9,649 bases of DNA from a bacterium (GTDB lineage Bacteria; Patescibacteriota; Minisyncoccia; Minisyncoccales; PEYH01): NCBI GenBank assembly GCA_021163545.1, contig JAGGTU010000027.1:1-9649 (forward strand), read 5' to 3'. Each line of letters begins with the position of its first letter. Position 1 is the stretch's first letter. The position numbers and the translations under genes were made by a program. Below the pieces are notes generated by a model. It searched no databases. It was not told the origin of the DNA and worked only from the letters and a program-made list of their open reading frames with translations. Positions 1 through 6,064 of the stretch are shown here, one piece after another.

Positions 1-1106
1 AATGTTTAAGCTATCCTGAAGCTTTAGGAGAATTAACTAAAAAATATTTTACAATTGCTGTTTGTGGTACTCATGGGAAAAGTACAACATGCGCAATGAT
101 TGCTTTAATTTTGATAAAGGCTGGCTTAAACCCAACTGTGATTTTGGGAACAAAACTAAAAGAATTTGGTGATTCTAACTTTAGAATGGGAAAACCAATT
201 AAAAATTCAAAATTAAAAATTCAAAATGAAAAATTAAAGAATGGAATTTTGGTGATTGAGGCAGATGAGCATTTTGGCTCCTTTTTAAATTATTGGCCGA
301 AAATCATTGTTTTAACCAACATTGAAAAAGAACATCTTGATTATTATAGGAATTTCAAAAATTATCTTCGAGCTTTCAAGAAATTTATAGAGCATCTCTC
401 AGAAGGCGGTTGGCTTATTTTAAATAAAGACGATAAAAACATAAAAAAATTAAAAATTAAAAATGAAAAATTAAAAATTAAAAAATTTACTCTCAAACAA
501 AAAGAGGCAAGAAAATTAAGAAAAATTTTAAAAGTTCCAGGAAAACACAATGTCTATAACGCTCTTGCCGCTTTAACCTGTACAAGGGTTTTAGGAATAC
601 AAGATAAAATTTCATTTGAGGCTTTATCTAAATATAAAGGTTCTTGGAGAAGAATGGAGGAAAAAAGAATTACCATTAATCGTTTATCATTTATTCTCGT
701 CTCAGACTATGGTCATCATCCCACCGAAATTAAGGCAACAATTTCGGCTTTGCAAGAAAAATATCCAAGAAAAAAAATTTGGCTTGTATTCCAGCCTCAT
801 CAATACCAAAGAACCTACTACCTGTTTAAAGATTTTGTAAAGGTTTTAAAAGATCTTAAAGTTCAAAAAATTCTTATCCCTCCTATTTTCGATGTACCCG
901 GCAGAGAAAATGAAGAAATCCAAAAGAAAGTTTCTTCAGAACGATTAGTAAAAGCAATCAACCAACAACTTGAAAAACCAAAAGCATTTTTCATTCCGGA
1001 TTTTCAAAAAATCAAGAGTTTTATTAAAGCAAATTTTGAAGATGATATCCTTGTTATTATGGGAGCGGGAGACATCTATAAATTGGCGCAGGAATTTTCC
1101 ACTTGA
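1..1106 (+). CDS. murC: UDP-N-acetylmuramate--L-alanine ligase (MurC), 5' end outside window
   Basis: This cytoplasmic Mur ligase joins L-alanine to UDP-MurNAc using ATP, the first step of the peptidoglycan stem peptide. The frame is open from base 3, so the gene enters from the left; about 367 residues are visible and roughly the first 80-100 (the UDP-binding domain) are missing. Seen: the P-loop GTHGKSTT (visible residues 22-29), EADEHFGSF (86-94), the central-domain KVPGKHNVYNALAA, YKGSWRRME, GHHPTE (237-242), FQPHQYQRT (263-271) and the final GAGDIYKL. The C-terminal motifs point to MurC rather than MurD/E/F; Mpl is the closest alternative. The central domain is short: about 35 residues separate NKDD from the PGKHN motif, against about 65 in the E. 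coli enzyme. Two lysine-rich loops in it come from A-rich repeats. The TGA stop overlaps the -35 box of the next promoter. Confidence 0.88.
   Translation, partial: CLSYPEALGELTKKYFTIAVCGTHGKSTTCAMIALILIKAGLNPTVILGTKLKEFGDSNFRMGKPIKNSKLKIQNEKLKNGILVIEADEHFGSFLNYWPKIIVLTNIEKEHLDYYRNFKNYLRAFKKFIEHLSEGGWLILNKDDKNIKKLKIKNEKLKIKKFTLKQKEARKLRKILKVPGKHNVYNALAALTCTRVLGIQDKISFEALSKYKGSWRRMEEKRITINRLSFILVSDYGHHPTEIKATISALQEKYPRKKIWLVFQPHQYQRTYYLFKDFVKVLKDLKVQKILIPPIFDVPGRENEEIQKKVSSERLVKAINQQLEKPKAFFIPDFQKIKSFIKANFEDDILVIMGAGDIYKLAQEFST
197..240 (+). repeat. A-rich degenerate repeat inside murC (copy 1)
   Basis: A tract of AATTAAAAATTC/AAAATTAAAA words lies in frame within murC and encodes KLKIQNEKLK just before the conserved EADE motif. 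It shares the exact 16-mer AAAATGAAAAATTAAA (223-238) with copy 2 (460-475), read in the same frame. It also shares AATTCAAAATT (204-214) with the intergenic repeat at 3759-3769. Confidence 0.7.
442..487 (+). repeat. A-rich degenerate repeat inside murC (copy 2)
   Basis: A tract of AAAATTAAAAATT words encodes KLKIKNEKLKIKK, nearly the same peptide as copy 1. It sits where the MurC central domain is shortened relative to E. coli MurC, between NKDD and the PGKHN motif. Confidence 0.7.
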
Positions 1107-1132
1107 CCTTATTTTTGAAAAAGAGGTATGAT
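1103..1132 (+). promoter_or_regulatory. Sigma-70-type promoter, TTGACC-N18-TATGAT
   Basis: The -35 TTGACC (1103-1108) and -10 TATGAT (1127-1132) are 18 bases apart. The -35 box overlaps the murC stop codon. The predicted transcription start is near 1139, which gives the 39-residue mini-protein gene a leader of about 84 bases. Confidence 0.7.
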
Positions 1133-1138
1133 ATTATA

Positions 1139-1222
1139 ATTAAAAGACCCCGCAAAAATTTAAATACATTCAGTTATAGGCGGGGTAAAGGTCGGAAAGA
1201 AACCTAACAACTATATAAAAAA
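1139..1222 (+). promoter_or_regulatory. Structured 5' leader of the 39-residue mini-protein gene (unrecognised class)
   Basis: A GC-rich helix stands out in A+T-rich DNA: ACCCCGC (1147-1153) pairs with GCGGGGT (1180-1186), 7 pairs around a 26-base loop. Downstream, AGGT (1189-1192) can pair with ACCT (1202-1205). Loop bases TATAG (1175-1179) can pair with CTATA (1211-1215), just before the ATG at 1223, which would make an H-type pseudoknot near the start codon. GACC (1146-1149) could instead pair with GGTC (1190-1193). I do not recognise a known riboswitch. No Shine-Dalgarno is visible before the ATG. The helix is seen; a regulatory role is inference. Confidence 0.45.
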
Positions 1223-1342
1223 ATGAGCCCAATTGTATCTGCAATAATTTGGATTGTTATAGGATTAGTTGTTCTGGGGGTGGTTTGGTATCTTTTGAAG
1301 AAACAAAAATCAAGAGGAGGATCAAGCACACCCTCAGCATAG
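1223..1342 (+). CDS. 39-residue single-helix membrane mini-protein
   Basis: This short ORF runs from ATG to TAG. Residues 4-25 form one very hydrophobic helix (IVSAIIWIVIGLVVLGVVWY), followed by a basic patch KKQK (26-29) and a flexible Gly/Ser/Pro tail. The charges favour an outside N-terminus with the basic tail in the cytoplasm. I recognise no family and propose no function. It has its own promoter, a structured leader and a strong terminator 26 bases after its stop, so it is a self-contained transcription unit, which supports a real gene despite its size. The alternative is that the transcript works as a non-coding RNA and the ORF is incidental. Confidence 0.55.
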   Translation: MSPIVSAIIWIVIGLVVLGVVWYLLKKQKSRGGSSTPSA

Positions 1343-1368
1343 GTGTTTAATGAAATAATGTTTTTCTC

Positions 1369-1405
1369 CAAGGAAAGCGTCTTGAAAAAGGCGCTTTCCT
1401 TGTTT
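1369..1405 (+). terminator. Rho-independent terminator with 15-bp stem and GAAA loop
   Basis: Bases 1369-1383 pair with 1388-1402 (one G-U pair) around the tetraloop GAAA (1384-1387), an uninterrupted 15-bp stem. Only a short T run follows (TTT, then AATAA), so release may be incomplete. It ends the unit that starts at the 1103 promoter. Confidence 0.8.
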
Positions 1406-1441
1406 AATAACTAAAAAAGTTAGAGTGCTCTTGTCTGACAC

Positions 1442-1470
1442 TTTACACAAAATGAAGGGTTTGGTATATT
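1442..1470 (+). promoter_or_regulatory. Extended -10 promoter, TTTACA-N17-TATATT
   Basis: The -35 TTTACA (1442-1447) and -10 TATATT (1465-1470) are 17 bases apart, and TGG just before the -10 makes the extended TGn motif. Transcription should start near 1476-1478, only 3-5 bases before the ATG at 1481. It probably drives the 36-residue mini-protein gene, rplY and the transglycosylase gene. Confidence 0.7.
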
Positions 1471-1480
1471 AGAATGTGCT

Positions 1481-1591
1481 ATGAGGTTAATAGATATCAT
1501 CACAGTTTTGTGCTTTCTTGCAGCCCTCTTTATAGTAGCTTCTGGATTGCTTTCAAAATATGAGGGTCTTTTGGCTACTCTTGTGAAATAA
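1481..1591 (+). CDS. 36-residue single-helix membrane mini-protein
   Basis: This ORF runs from ATG to TAA and encodes MRLIDIITVLCFLAALFIVA followed by SGLLSKYEGLLATLVK. Residues 4-24 form one hydrophobic helix with a single cysteine (Cys11) and a short amphipathic tail. I recognise no family. A strong extended -10 promoter ends 10 bases before the ATG, so the message would be nearly leaderless. The gap to rplY is 16 bases with no terminator between, so the two are probably co-transcribed. It is unlike the 39-residue mini-protein upstream. A leader peptide for rplY is possible, but I see no attenuator structure. Confidence 0.5.
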   Translation: MRLIDIITVLCFLAALFIVASGLLSKYEGLLATLVK

Positions 1592-1607
1592 AAATCTGAT
1601 TAAGATT

Positions 1608-2285
1608 ATGGATAAAGAAATTCAGCTTCAACTTAGAGCCAAAAAAAGAGATGTGTTGGGCAGAAAAACCAAACGTTTGAGGGCAGAGAATCTTCTGCCG
1701 GCTATTTTGTATGGACCGAAAATAAAAAATATCCCCCTTGTTCTGGACTATAAGTCATTTGAGAAAGTTTGGAGCAAAGCAGGGGAGAGTTCGCTAATTA
1801 ATTTAGAGATTGAAGGAGAAAAGAAAAAATATTTGGTACTTATTCACGATATTCAACAAGACCCTCTCACAGATAAAATTATCCATATAGATTTATATCA
1901 ACCTGATCTAGAAAAGAAAGTTACCGCTTGGGTTCCTCTTGTAATTGTAGGGGAGGCACCAGCGGTGAAGAACTTAGGAGGGACTTTAGTAAGAAACTTA
2001 GATGAGGTAGAAGTAAGGGCTTTACCAAGAGATTTGCCACATGAAATTAAGGTAGATGTGAGCAATCTCAAAGAAATTCATGACGAAATTTTAATAGAGG
2101 ACTTGCAAGTACCCAATAATGTAGAGATTTTAAAAAACCCAAAGGAGGTTGTAGTTACTGTAGCCCCGCCTGAAAGAGTAGAAGAAGAATTAGCAGAAGA
2201 AAAAGAAGAAATCAAAGAGCCAGAGGTAATTAAAGAGAAAAAAGAGGAAGCAGAAGAGAAAGAACAAAAACAGGAAGAAGGGTAA
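1608..2285 (+). CDS. rplY: 50S ribosomal protein bL25, long CTC/TL5 form
   Basis: bL25 binds 5S rRNA in the large ribosomal subunit. At 225 residues this is the two-domain CTC form. The N-terminal L25 barrel (about residues 5-93) holds LPAILYGP (30-37) and ends in DPLTDKIIHIDLYQ; the C-terminal beta domain (about 100-187) holds VPLVIVGEAPAVKNLGG. A 35-residue tail of mostly Glu and Lys follows and is probably disordered. The ATG at 1608 fits the family N-terminus. There is no Shine-Dalgarno; the gene starts 16 bases after the 36-residue mini-protein, and its message is probably the one begun at the 1442 promoter. The next gene starts 17 bases downstream. Confidence 0.93.
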   Translation: MDKEIQLQLRAKKRDVLGRKTKRLRAENLLPAILYGPKIKNIPLVLDYKSFEKVWSKAGESSLINLEIEGEKKKYLVLIHDIQQDPLTDKIIHIDLYQPDLEKKVTAWVPLVIVGEAPAVKNLGGTLVRNLDEVEVRALPRDLPHEIKVDVSNLKEIHDEILIEDLQVPNNVEILKNPKEVVVTVAPPERVEEELAEEKEEIKEPEVIKEKKEEAEEKEQKQEEG

Positions 2286-2302
2286 TTTTTATTTAAATTG
2301 AT

Positions 2303-3727
2303 ATGCAAAAAAAGGCTTTGTGCAAAACCTGCTTTATTACAATACTGATGGTAAGCTTCTTTTTTACATTTTTTATTGAGGCCCAAAACTTAGAAGAGAA
2401 ATGTGATCTTGAAAATGTAGATAAAGAATGCGAGAGACTAAGCCCCTCAGATTGTCAGGCACTTCTAAATGAGTGCCTGAATTTTTATCAGGAAAAAAGT
2501 GAGTATTATCAAAAAGAAGTTAAAGAGACCCAAGAACAGAGAAAAACGCTTCAAAGCGAAATTCGGTATTTAGAAAACAAAATAAAAAAGTTACAGAACG
2601 AAATTTCTCACAACGAACTTGTTATAAAAGATTTACGCCTTCAGATTCAAGATACAGAAAAATCTATTGATATCACTTCACAAAAAATAGAAGAAACTAA
2701 AGAAAAAATTGCCAGAATCCTAAGATTAATTGATGAATATGATCAAAAATCAATTATAGAAATTTTACTAGAAGAAGCTAGCCTTTCAGACTTCTTTGAT
2801 GAGTTAGCAGCGCTTGAAAGCTTAAATTACCAACATCAGCAACTTCTTAAAAATATTAAAAATTTAAAGACGAATTTGGAACAACAGAAACAATCTCTTT
2901 TAGAAGATAAAGAAGAACTGGAGCGGGCGGTGTTGGTAAGTTCAATAAAGGCTAAAGAAAGCCAAGAATTAAAAGAAGAAAAAGACTGGCTTTTGAAAAA
3001 AACCAAAGGTAAAGAACAGAAATACAAAGAATATTTAAAAGAGGTACAAGAGAAAGCCGCTGAGATTAGAAAGAGAATTTTCGAATTAGCTCAGGTTGCT
3101 GAAACAGAGGCTCCAAGTTATGAAGAAGCCTATGAGCTTGCAAAGCAAATAGAAGGTATAACGGGTATAAGACCTGCGTTACTTCTTGGGCTGCTAGAGG
3201 TAGAATCGGCAATTGGCAAAAATGTGGGTCAATGTAATTGTGAAGGTAAAACCTATTGTAGGCATCCTGATGTTTCGTGGAAAGAAGTGATGCCAAAAAG
3301 TCACTGGGATTCATTTTTGCAGATTACAAAAGAATTAGGATTGGACCCTAATAAAACTCCGGTCTCTTGTGCTGTAAATGGAGGAAAGGTTCAGTGGGGA
3401 GGAGCTATGGGACCAGCTCAATTTATGCCAAATACCTGGCTGAAATTAGGCTATAAAAAAAGAGTAGAAAAAATTACCGGAGTTAAACCGGCTAACCCCT
3501 GGCGTATTAAAGATGCATTCTTAGCTGCCGCCTTATATCTTGCTGATTTTGGAGCAGATTCACAAAGATTGAAAGATGAAATTGGGGCAGTTACGGCTTA
3601 TTTATGTGGCACTCCTTATATGACCACAACCTGTAAAAAAGCCGGAGGTAAATGGTATAGATCAGCAGTTTTGGAGAAAGCTTCCAAATGGCAGAAATGG
3701 ATTGATGAAGGAGTATTTGAAAAGTAA
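2303..3727 (+). CDS. Exported coiled-coil protein with C-terminal MltB-like lytic transglycosylase domain
   Basis: This is probably an extracytoplasmic enzyme that cleaves peptidoglycan glycan strands. Residues 1-27 are a signal peptide (KK, hydrophobic core, likely cut after IEA). Residues 34-58 hold four cysteines (34, 43, 51, 58). Residues 60-265 are a long coiled coil, and the stretch IIEILLEEASLSDFFDELAA resembles the PcsB/CwlO/EnvC coiled coil, a known partner of the FtsEX complex. Residues 275-470 form the catalytic domain: LLEVESAIGKNVG has Glu301 as likely catalytic acid, and GAMGPAQFMPNTW (367-379) is the MltB-type signature. Six more cysteines (311, 313, 319, 356, 435, 444) suggest disulfides. 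Such coiled coils usually carry CHAP, NlpC/P60 or M23 domains, so the transglycosylase partner is unusual. The gene follows rplY by 17 bases, and both may share a message. Confidence 0.85.
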   Translation: MQKKALCKTCFITILMVSFFFTFFIEAQNLEEKCDLENVDKECERLSPSDCQALLNECLNFYQEKSEYYQKEVKETQEQRKTLQSEIRYLENKIKKLQNEISHNELVIKDLRLQIQDTEKSIDITSQKIEETKEKIARILRLIDEYDQKSIIEILLEEASLSDFFDELAALESLNYQHQQLLKNIKNLKTNLEQQKQSLLEDKEELERAVLVSSIKAKESQELKEEKDWLLKKTKGKEQKYKEYLKEVQEKAAEIRKRIFELAQVAETEAPSYEEAYELAKQIEGITGIRPALLLGLLEVESAIGKNVGQCNCEGKTYCRHPDVSWKEVMPKSHWDSFLQITKELGLDPNKTPVSCAVNGGKVQWGGAMGPAQFMPNTWLKLGYKKRVEKITGVKPANPWRIKDAFLAAALYLADFGADSQRLKDEIGAVTAYLCGTPYMTTTCKKAGGKWYRSAVLEKASKWQKWIDEGVFEK

Positions 3728-3730
3728 ATA

Positions 3731-3814
3731 CTAAATCCTAATTTCTAAATCCTAAACAAATTCAAAATTCTAAATTCAAAAATTCAAAGCTTTTAGATTA
3801 AAATTTAGGATTTA
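3731..3814. repeat. Convergent-gene repeat tract with inverted TAAATCCTAA ends
   Basis: TAAATCCTAA (3732-3741, partial second copy at 3746-3754) faces its reverse complement TTAGGATTTA (3805-3814). Between them are AATTCAAAATTC words. The right arm overlaps the last codons of prfA. The arms could fold into a weak hairpin on either strand and serve as a two-way terminator for the converging genes, but there is no GC-rich stem or clear T run. Confidence 0.6.
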
Positions 3815-4845
3815 TTTAAGGTTTTTTCTAATTCCTCAACAATTGGGTCTAACTCACCTCCAAGAATTTCTTCTATATTGTGCCAAGTTTTTTTAACTCG
3901 ATGATCCGTAACTCTATCTTGAGGAAAATTATAAGTGCGTATTTTTTCAGATCGCTCCATTTTGCCAATTTGGGATTTTCTGGTTTGCTGTATCTCCTTT
4001 AATTGTTGTTCTTCTTGCATTTTTAAAAGTCTTGCTTGCAGAATCGCCAGAGCATTTTCTCTATTCTGGGCTTGAGTTCTTTCACTTTGGCAGGCAACCA
4101 CAATTGAAGTTGGTATGTGAGTAATTCTTACTGCTGACTCCCTCCTATTTACATATTGCCCTCCCGGCCCAGATGCTCTAAAAGTTTCAATTTTTAAGTC
4201 TTTTGGATCAATGTGAATCTCCGCTTTTTTTGGTTTTTTTAAAACTACTACTGAAGCGGTGGAAGTATGAATTCTTCCTGATTTTTCAGTCTCAGGAATT
4301 CTTTGAACCCTATGAACGCCCCCTTCATACTTTAGCTTTGAGTAAGCTCCTTTACCTGTAATTTCAAATATAGCCTCTTTGATACCGCCAAGATCAGTTT
4401 TTTTTGTTTCAAGAATTTTTACCTTCCATCCTTTTTTGTTTGCGTATTTGAGATACATTGAAAAGAGATCTTGGGCAAATAAAGCCGCTTCCTCTCCTCC
4501 AACCCCTGGCCGAATTTCAACAATGACTGATTCTGTTTTTTCTTTATCTTGTGCAAAACTTTGAAGTTCTTTCTTTAAAATTTGAAGCCTCTGCTGCAGG
4601 TCTTCTTTTTCTTTTTTAGCCAACTCTAACAACTCTTTATTAGTTTCTTTTTTTAAAATCTCTTCTGTTTCCTCTATCTTTTTTCGTATCTCTTGTAATT
4701 CTGTGTATTTCTGGAGAATTTTTTCAATTTCACCTCTTTTTTTAATAAGCTCTCCAACTCTAACCCAATCTTCTTTTTTTTGGGCCTCCTCAATTTCTTT
4801 TGTAAGCTGATTGTATTGAGAGGTTAAGTAATCTAAGTCTTCCAT
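3805..4845 (-). CDS. prfA: Peptide chain release factor 1
   Basis: RF1 reads UAA and UAG in the ribosomal A site and triggers hydrolysis of peptidyl-tRNA. The 346 residues are close to the usual 355-360. Residues 1-105 are the alpha-helical domain. PET (184-186) in [15 protein letters not shown] matches the RF1 stop-codon-reading tripeptide position rather than the SPF of RF2. GGQ (228-230) is the catalytic motif. The [14 protein letters not shown] block is typical of RF1. The residues after GGQ read [10 protein letters not shown], where most release factors have a Thr in place of the second Arg. A good Shine-Dalgarno precedes the ATG. The gene follows rpmE by 45 bases in the same operon, a common bacterial order, but prmC, which methylates the GGQ glutamine and often comes next, is not downstream. 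Confidence 0.95.
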   Translation of the reverse strand: MEDLDYLTSQYNQLTKEIEEAQKKEDWVRVGELIKKRGEIEKILQKYTELQEIRKKIEETEEILKKETNKELLELAKKEKEDLQQRLQILKKELQSFAQDKEKTESVIVEIRPGVGGEEAALFAQDLFSMYLKYANKKGWKVKILETKKTDLGGIKEAIFEITGKGAYSKLKYEGGVHRVQRIPETEKSGRIHTSTASVVVLKKPKKAEIHIDPKDLKIETFRASGPGGQYVNRRESAVRITHIPTSIVVACQSERTQAQNRENALAILQARLLKMQEEQQLKEIQQTRKSQIGKMERSEKIRTYNFPQDRVTDHRVKKTWHNIEEILGGELDPIVEELEKTLNKS

Positions 4846-4854
4846 AATTAAAAA

Positions 4855-4860
4855 CTCCTC
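4855..4860 (-). promoter_or_regulatory. Shine-Dalgarno site of prfA
   Basis: On the - strand GAGGAG (within AAGAGGAG) lies 9 bases before the prfA ATG. It is the only convincing Shine-Dalgarno in the window and fixes the prfA start at 4845. Confidence 0.75.
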
Positions 4861-4890
4861 TTAAAATAAAGAGATTTAAATAAGCAACAG

Positions 4891-5130
4891 TTATTTTTTT
4901 TGCTTTTTTTTCTTTTTTAGTTGAGTGTGCTTTTCAAGTCGAGATTTGAACTTCTGAATTTGACCTAGTGTATCTACCACTTTATCTTTGCCTGTATAAA
5001 ACGGGTGACATTTTGAACAAATTTCAACCTCAAGCTCTGGTTTTGTTGAGCCAACAGTAAATTCATTGCCGCAAGCACATTTTACTTTTGCGTTTTTATA
5101 GTACTTTGGATGAATACCCTTTTTGGCCAT
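4891..5130 (-). CDS. rpmE: 50S ribosomal protein bL31, zinc-binding form
   Basis: bL31 bridges the ribosomal subunits near the central protuberance. The 79-residue product starts [11 protein letters not shown] and has CACGNEF and [12 protein letters not shown], giving the four cysteines of the zinc-binding (C+) form. It ends in a lysine-rich tail. The ATG at 5130 is preferred to an in-frame TTG three codons upstream because MAKKGIHP matches the family N-terminus. No Shine-Dalgarno is visible. It is first in an operon with prfA; a promoter lies about 40 bases upstream. Confidence 0.94.
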   Translation of the reverse strand: MAKKGIHPKYYKNAKVKCACGNEFTVGSTKPELEVEICSKCHPFYTGKDKVVDTLGQIQKFKSRLEKHTQLKKKKKQKK

Positions 5131-5166
5131 AATAATCAATAATAAATAAATTAATATTCACTCAAT

Positions 5167-5195
5167 ATCCTAGCAGAGATCTTGAAATAATTCAA
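5167..5195 (-). promoter_or_regulatory. Promoter of rpmE-prfA, TTGAAT-N17-TAGGAT with extended -10
   Basis: Read on the - strand, -35 TTGAAT (5195-5190) and -10 TAGGAT (5172-5167) are 17 bases apart, with TGC directly before the -10. The predicted start is near 5160, giving a leader of about 30 bases. Confidence 0.6.
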
Positions 5196-5197
5196 GA
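5180..5197. promoter_or_regulatory. Perfect dyad TCTTGAA-N4-TTCAAGA over the rpmE -35 box
   Basis: TCTTGAA (5180-5186) and TTCAAGA (5191-5197) are exact inverted copies around ATAA. The dyad covers the rpmE -35 and lies about 30 bases upstream of the rpsB -35, so it is a candidate operator for one or both divergent operons. Being a repressor site is inference. Confidence 0.4.
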
Positions 5198-5228
5198 GAT
5201 TCATTACAATAACATATATCTTCTTGGG

Positions 5229-5258
5229 TTTACAAAATGATACTTTTTTTGCTATTCT
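5229..5258 (+). promoter_or_regulatory. Promoter of rpsB-tsf, TTTACA-N18-TATTCT with extended -10
   Basis: The -35 TTTACA (5229-5234) and -10 TATTCT (5253-5258) are 18 bases apart, with TGC before the -10. The predicted start near 5265 is about 5 bases before the rpsB ATG, so the message is probably leaderless. Confidence 0.65.
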
Positions 5259-5269
5259 AATTCGTATCT

Positions 5270-6010
5270 ATGAAAAAGAAAAAAGAAGAGTCCAAAAACC
5301 AGGTAGAGATTGATATCCAAGAGATGGCAAAATGCGGTGTCCATTTGGGACATCGTTCTTCTAAATGTCATCCCAAGATGAAACCATACGTTCTTGGTGT
5401 AAAAGGAAGTGATCATATTCATATTATAAATCTAGAAATCACTGCTCAAAAATTGAAAGAAGCCTTAGATTTTATTCAAAACCTTACAAAAGAAGGCAAA
5501 GTTATTCTTTTTGTAGGTACAAAGCCAGGAATTCAACATCTTATAAAGGAGATAGCAGTTGAGTGCGGATTTCCTTATGTTGAAAACCGTTGGCTTGGAG
5601 GCACGTTAACAAATTTTAAAGTAATTAAACAAAGAATTAATTATTTAAAAGAGCTAGAAAGAAAAAAGGAGGCTGGGGAGCTTGAGAAATATACAAAAAA
5701 AGAAAGGTTAAAATTTGACAAAGAGATTCAAGATTTGGAAAAAAAATTAGGTGGCATTAAGGATTTAGAAAACTTACCCGATGCAATTTTTATTGTTGAT
5801 ATGGCCCGAGAAAAAACGGCTGTCAGAGAGGCAAAAAAGAAAGGCATTCCTTTAATTGCAATTGTTGATACAAATGTTGATCCAACACTTGCCGACTTTC
5901 CCATTCCGGCTAATGATGATGCCATATCTGCAGTGAAATATATTCTAGATAAAGTCAAAGAGGCAATTTTAGAGGTAAAAAAGAAGAACCAAGAACCAAG
6001 CACCAAATAA
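5270..6010 (+). CDS. rpsB: 30S ribosomal protein uS2
   Basis: uS2 joins late to the small subunit between head and body. The 246-residue product has GVHLGHRSSKCHPKMKPYV near the start, HIINLEIT, the central ENRWLGGTLTNF block with its coiled-coil hairpin, LPDAIFIVD, and IPLIAIVDTNVDP near the C-terminus. The length is normal. The ATG follows the promoter almost directly, with no Shine-Dalgarno. The last residues (KKNQEPSTK) are encoded by an intergenic repeat that has run into the 3' end. It forms the usual rpsB-tsf operon. Confidence 0.96.
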   Translation: MKKKKEESKNQVEIDIQEMAKCGVHLGHRSSKCHPKMKPYVLGVKGSDHIHIINLEITAQKLKEALDFIQNLTKEGKVILFVGTKPGIQHLIKEIAVECGFPYVENRWLGGTLTNFKVIKQRINYLKELERKKEAGELEKYTKKERLKFDKEIQDLEKKLGGIKDLENLPDAIFIVDMAREKTAVREAKKKGIPLIAIVDTNVDPTLADFPIPANDDAISAVKYILDKVKEAILEVKKKNQEPSTK

Positions 6011-6047
6011 CAAATAAATTCCAAGAACCAAGATCCAAGAACCAAAT
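5982..6047 (+). repeat. AAGAACCAAG degenerate tandem repeat across the rpsB stop
   Basis: Words such as AAGAACCAAGAACCAAG, CCAAGAACCAAG and CCAAGAACCAAATAA recur with irregular spacing from the last codons of rpsB to near tsf. The copies are imperfect and have no uniform spacers. Confidence 0.75.
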
Positions 6048-6064
6048 AATTAAATTACTAATCT

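Noticed and set aside
96..98. ATG at 96 as the start of murC
   Set aside because: The frame is open to base 3 and the P-loop GTHGKSTT lies upstream of this ATG, so it is internal.
2078..2386. Serine-rich ORF on the - strand
   Set aside because: It mirrors the Glu/Lys-rich tail of bL25 on the other strand and has no recognisable domain or start signal.
3805..4845. RF2 or an RF-like rescue factor
   Set aside because: It has the full length, a PxT tripeptide where RF2 has SPF, and RF1-type [14 protein letters not shown].
5131..5139. TTG start for rpmE
   Set aside because: Adds only MII before [11 protein letters not shown], which is already the family N-terminus starting at an ATG.
5982..6047. 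CRISPR array
   Set aside because: Repeat units are short, imperfect and irregularly spaced, with no unique spacers of even length and no cas genes.
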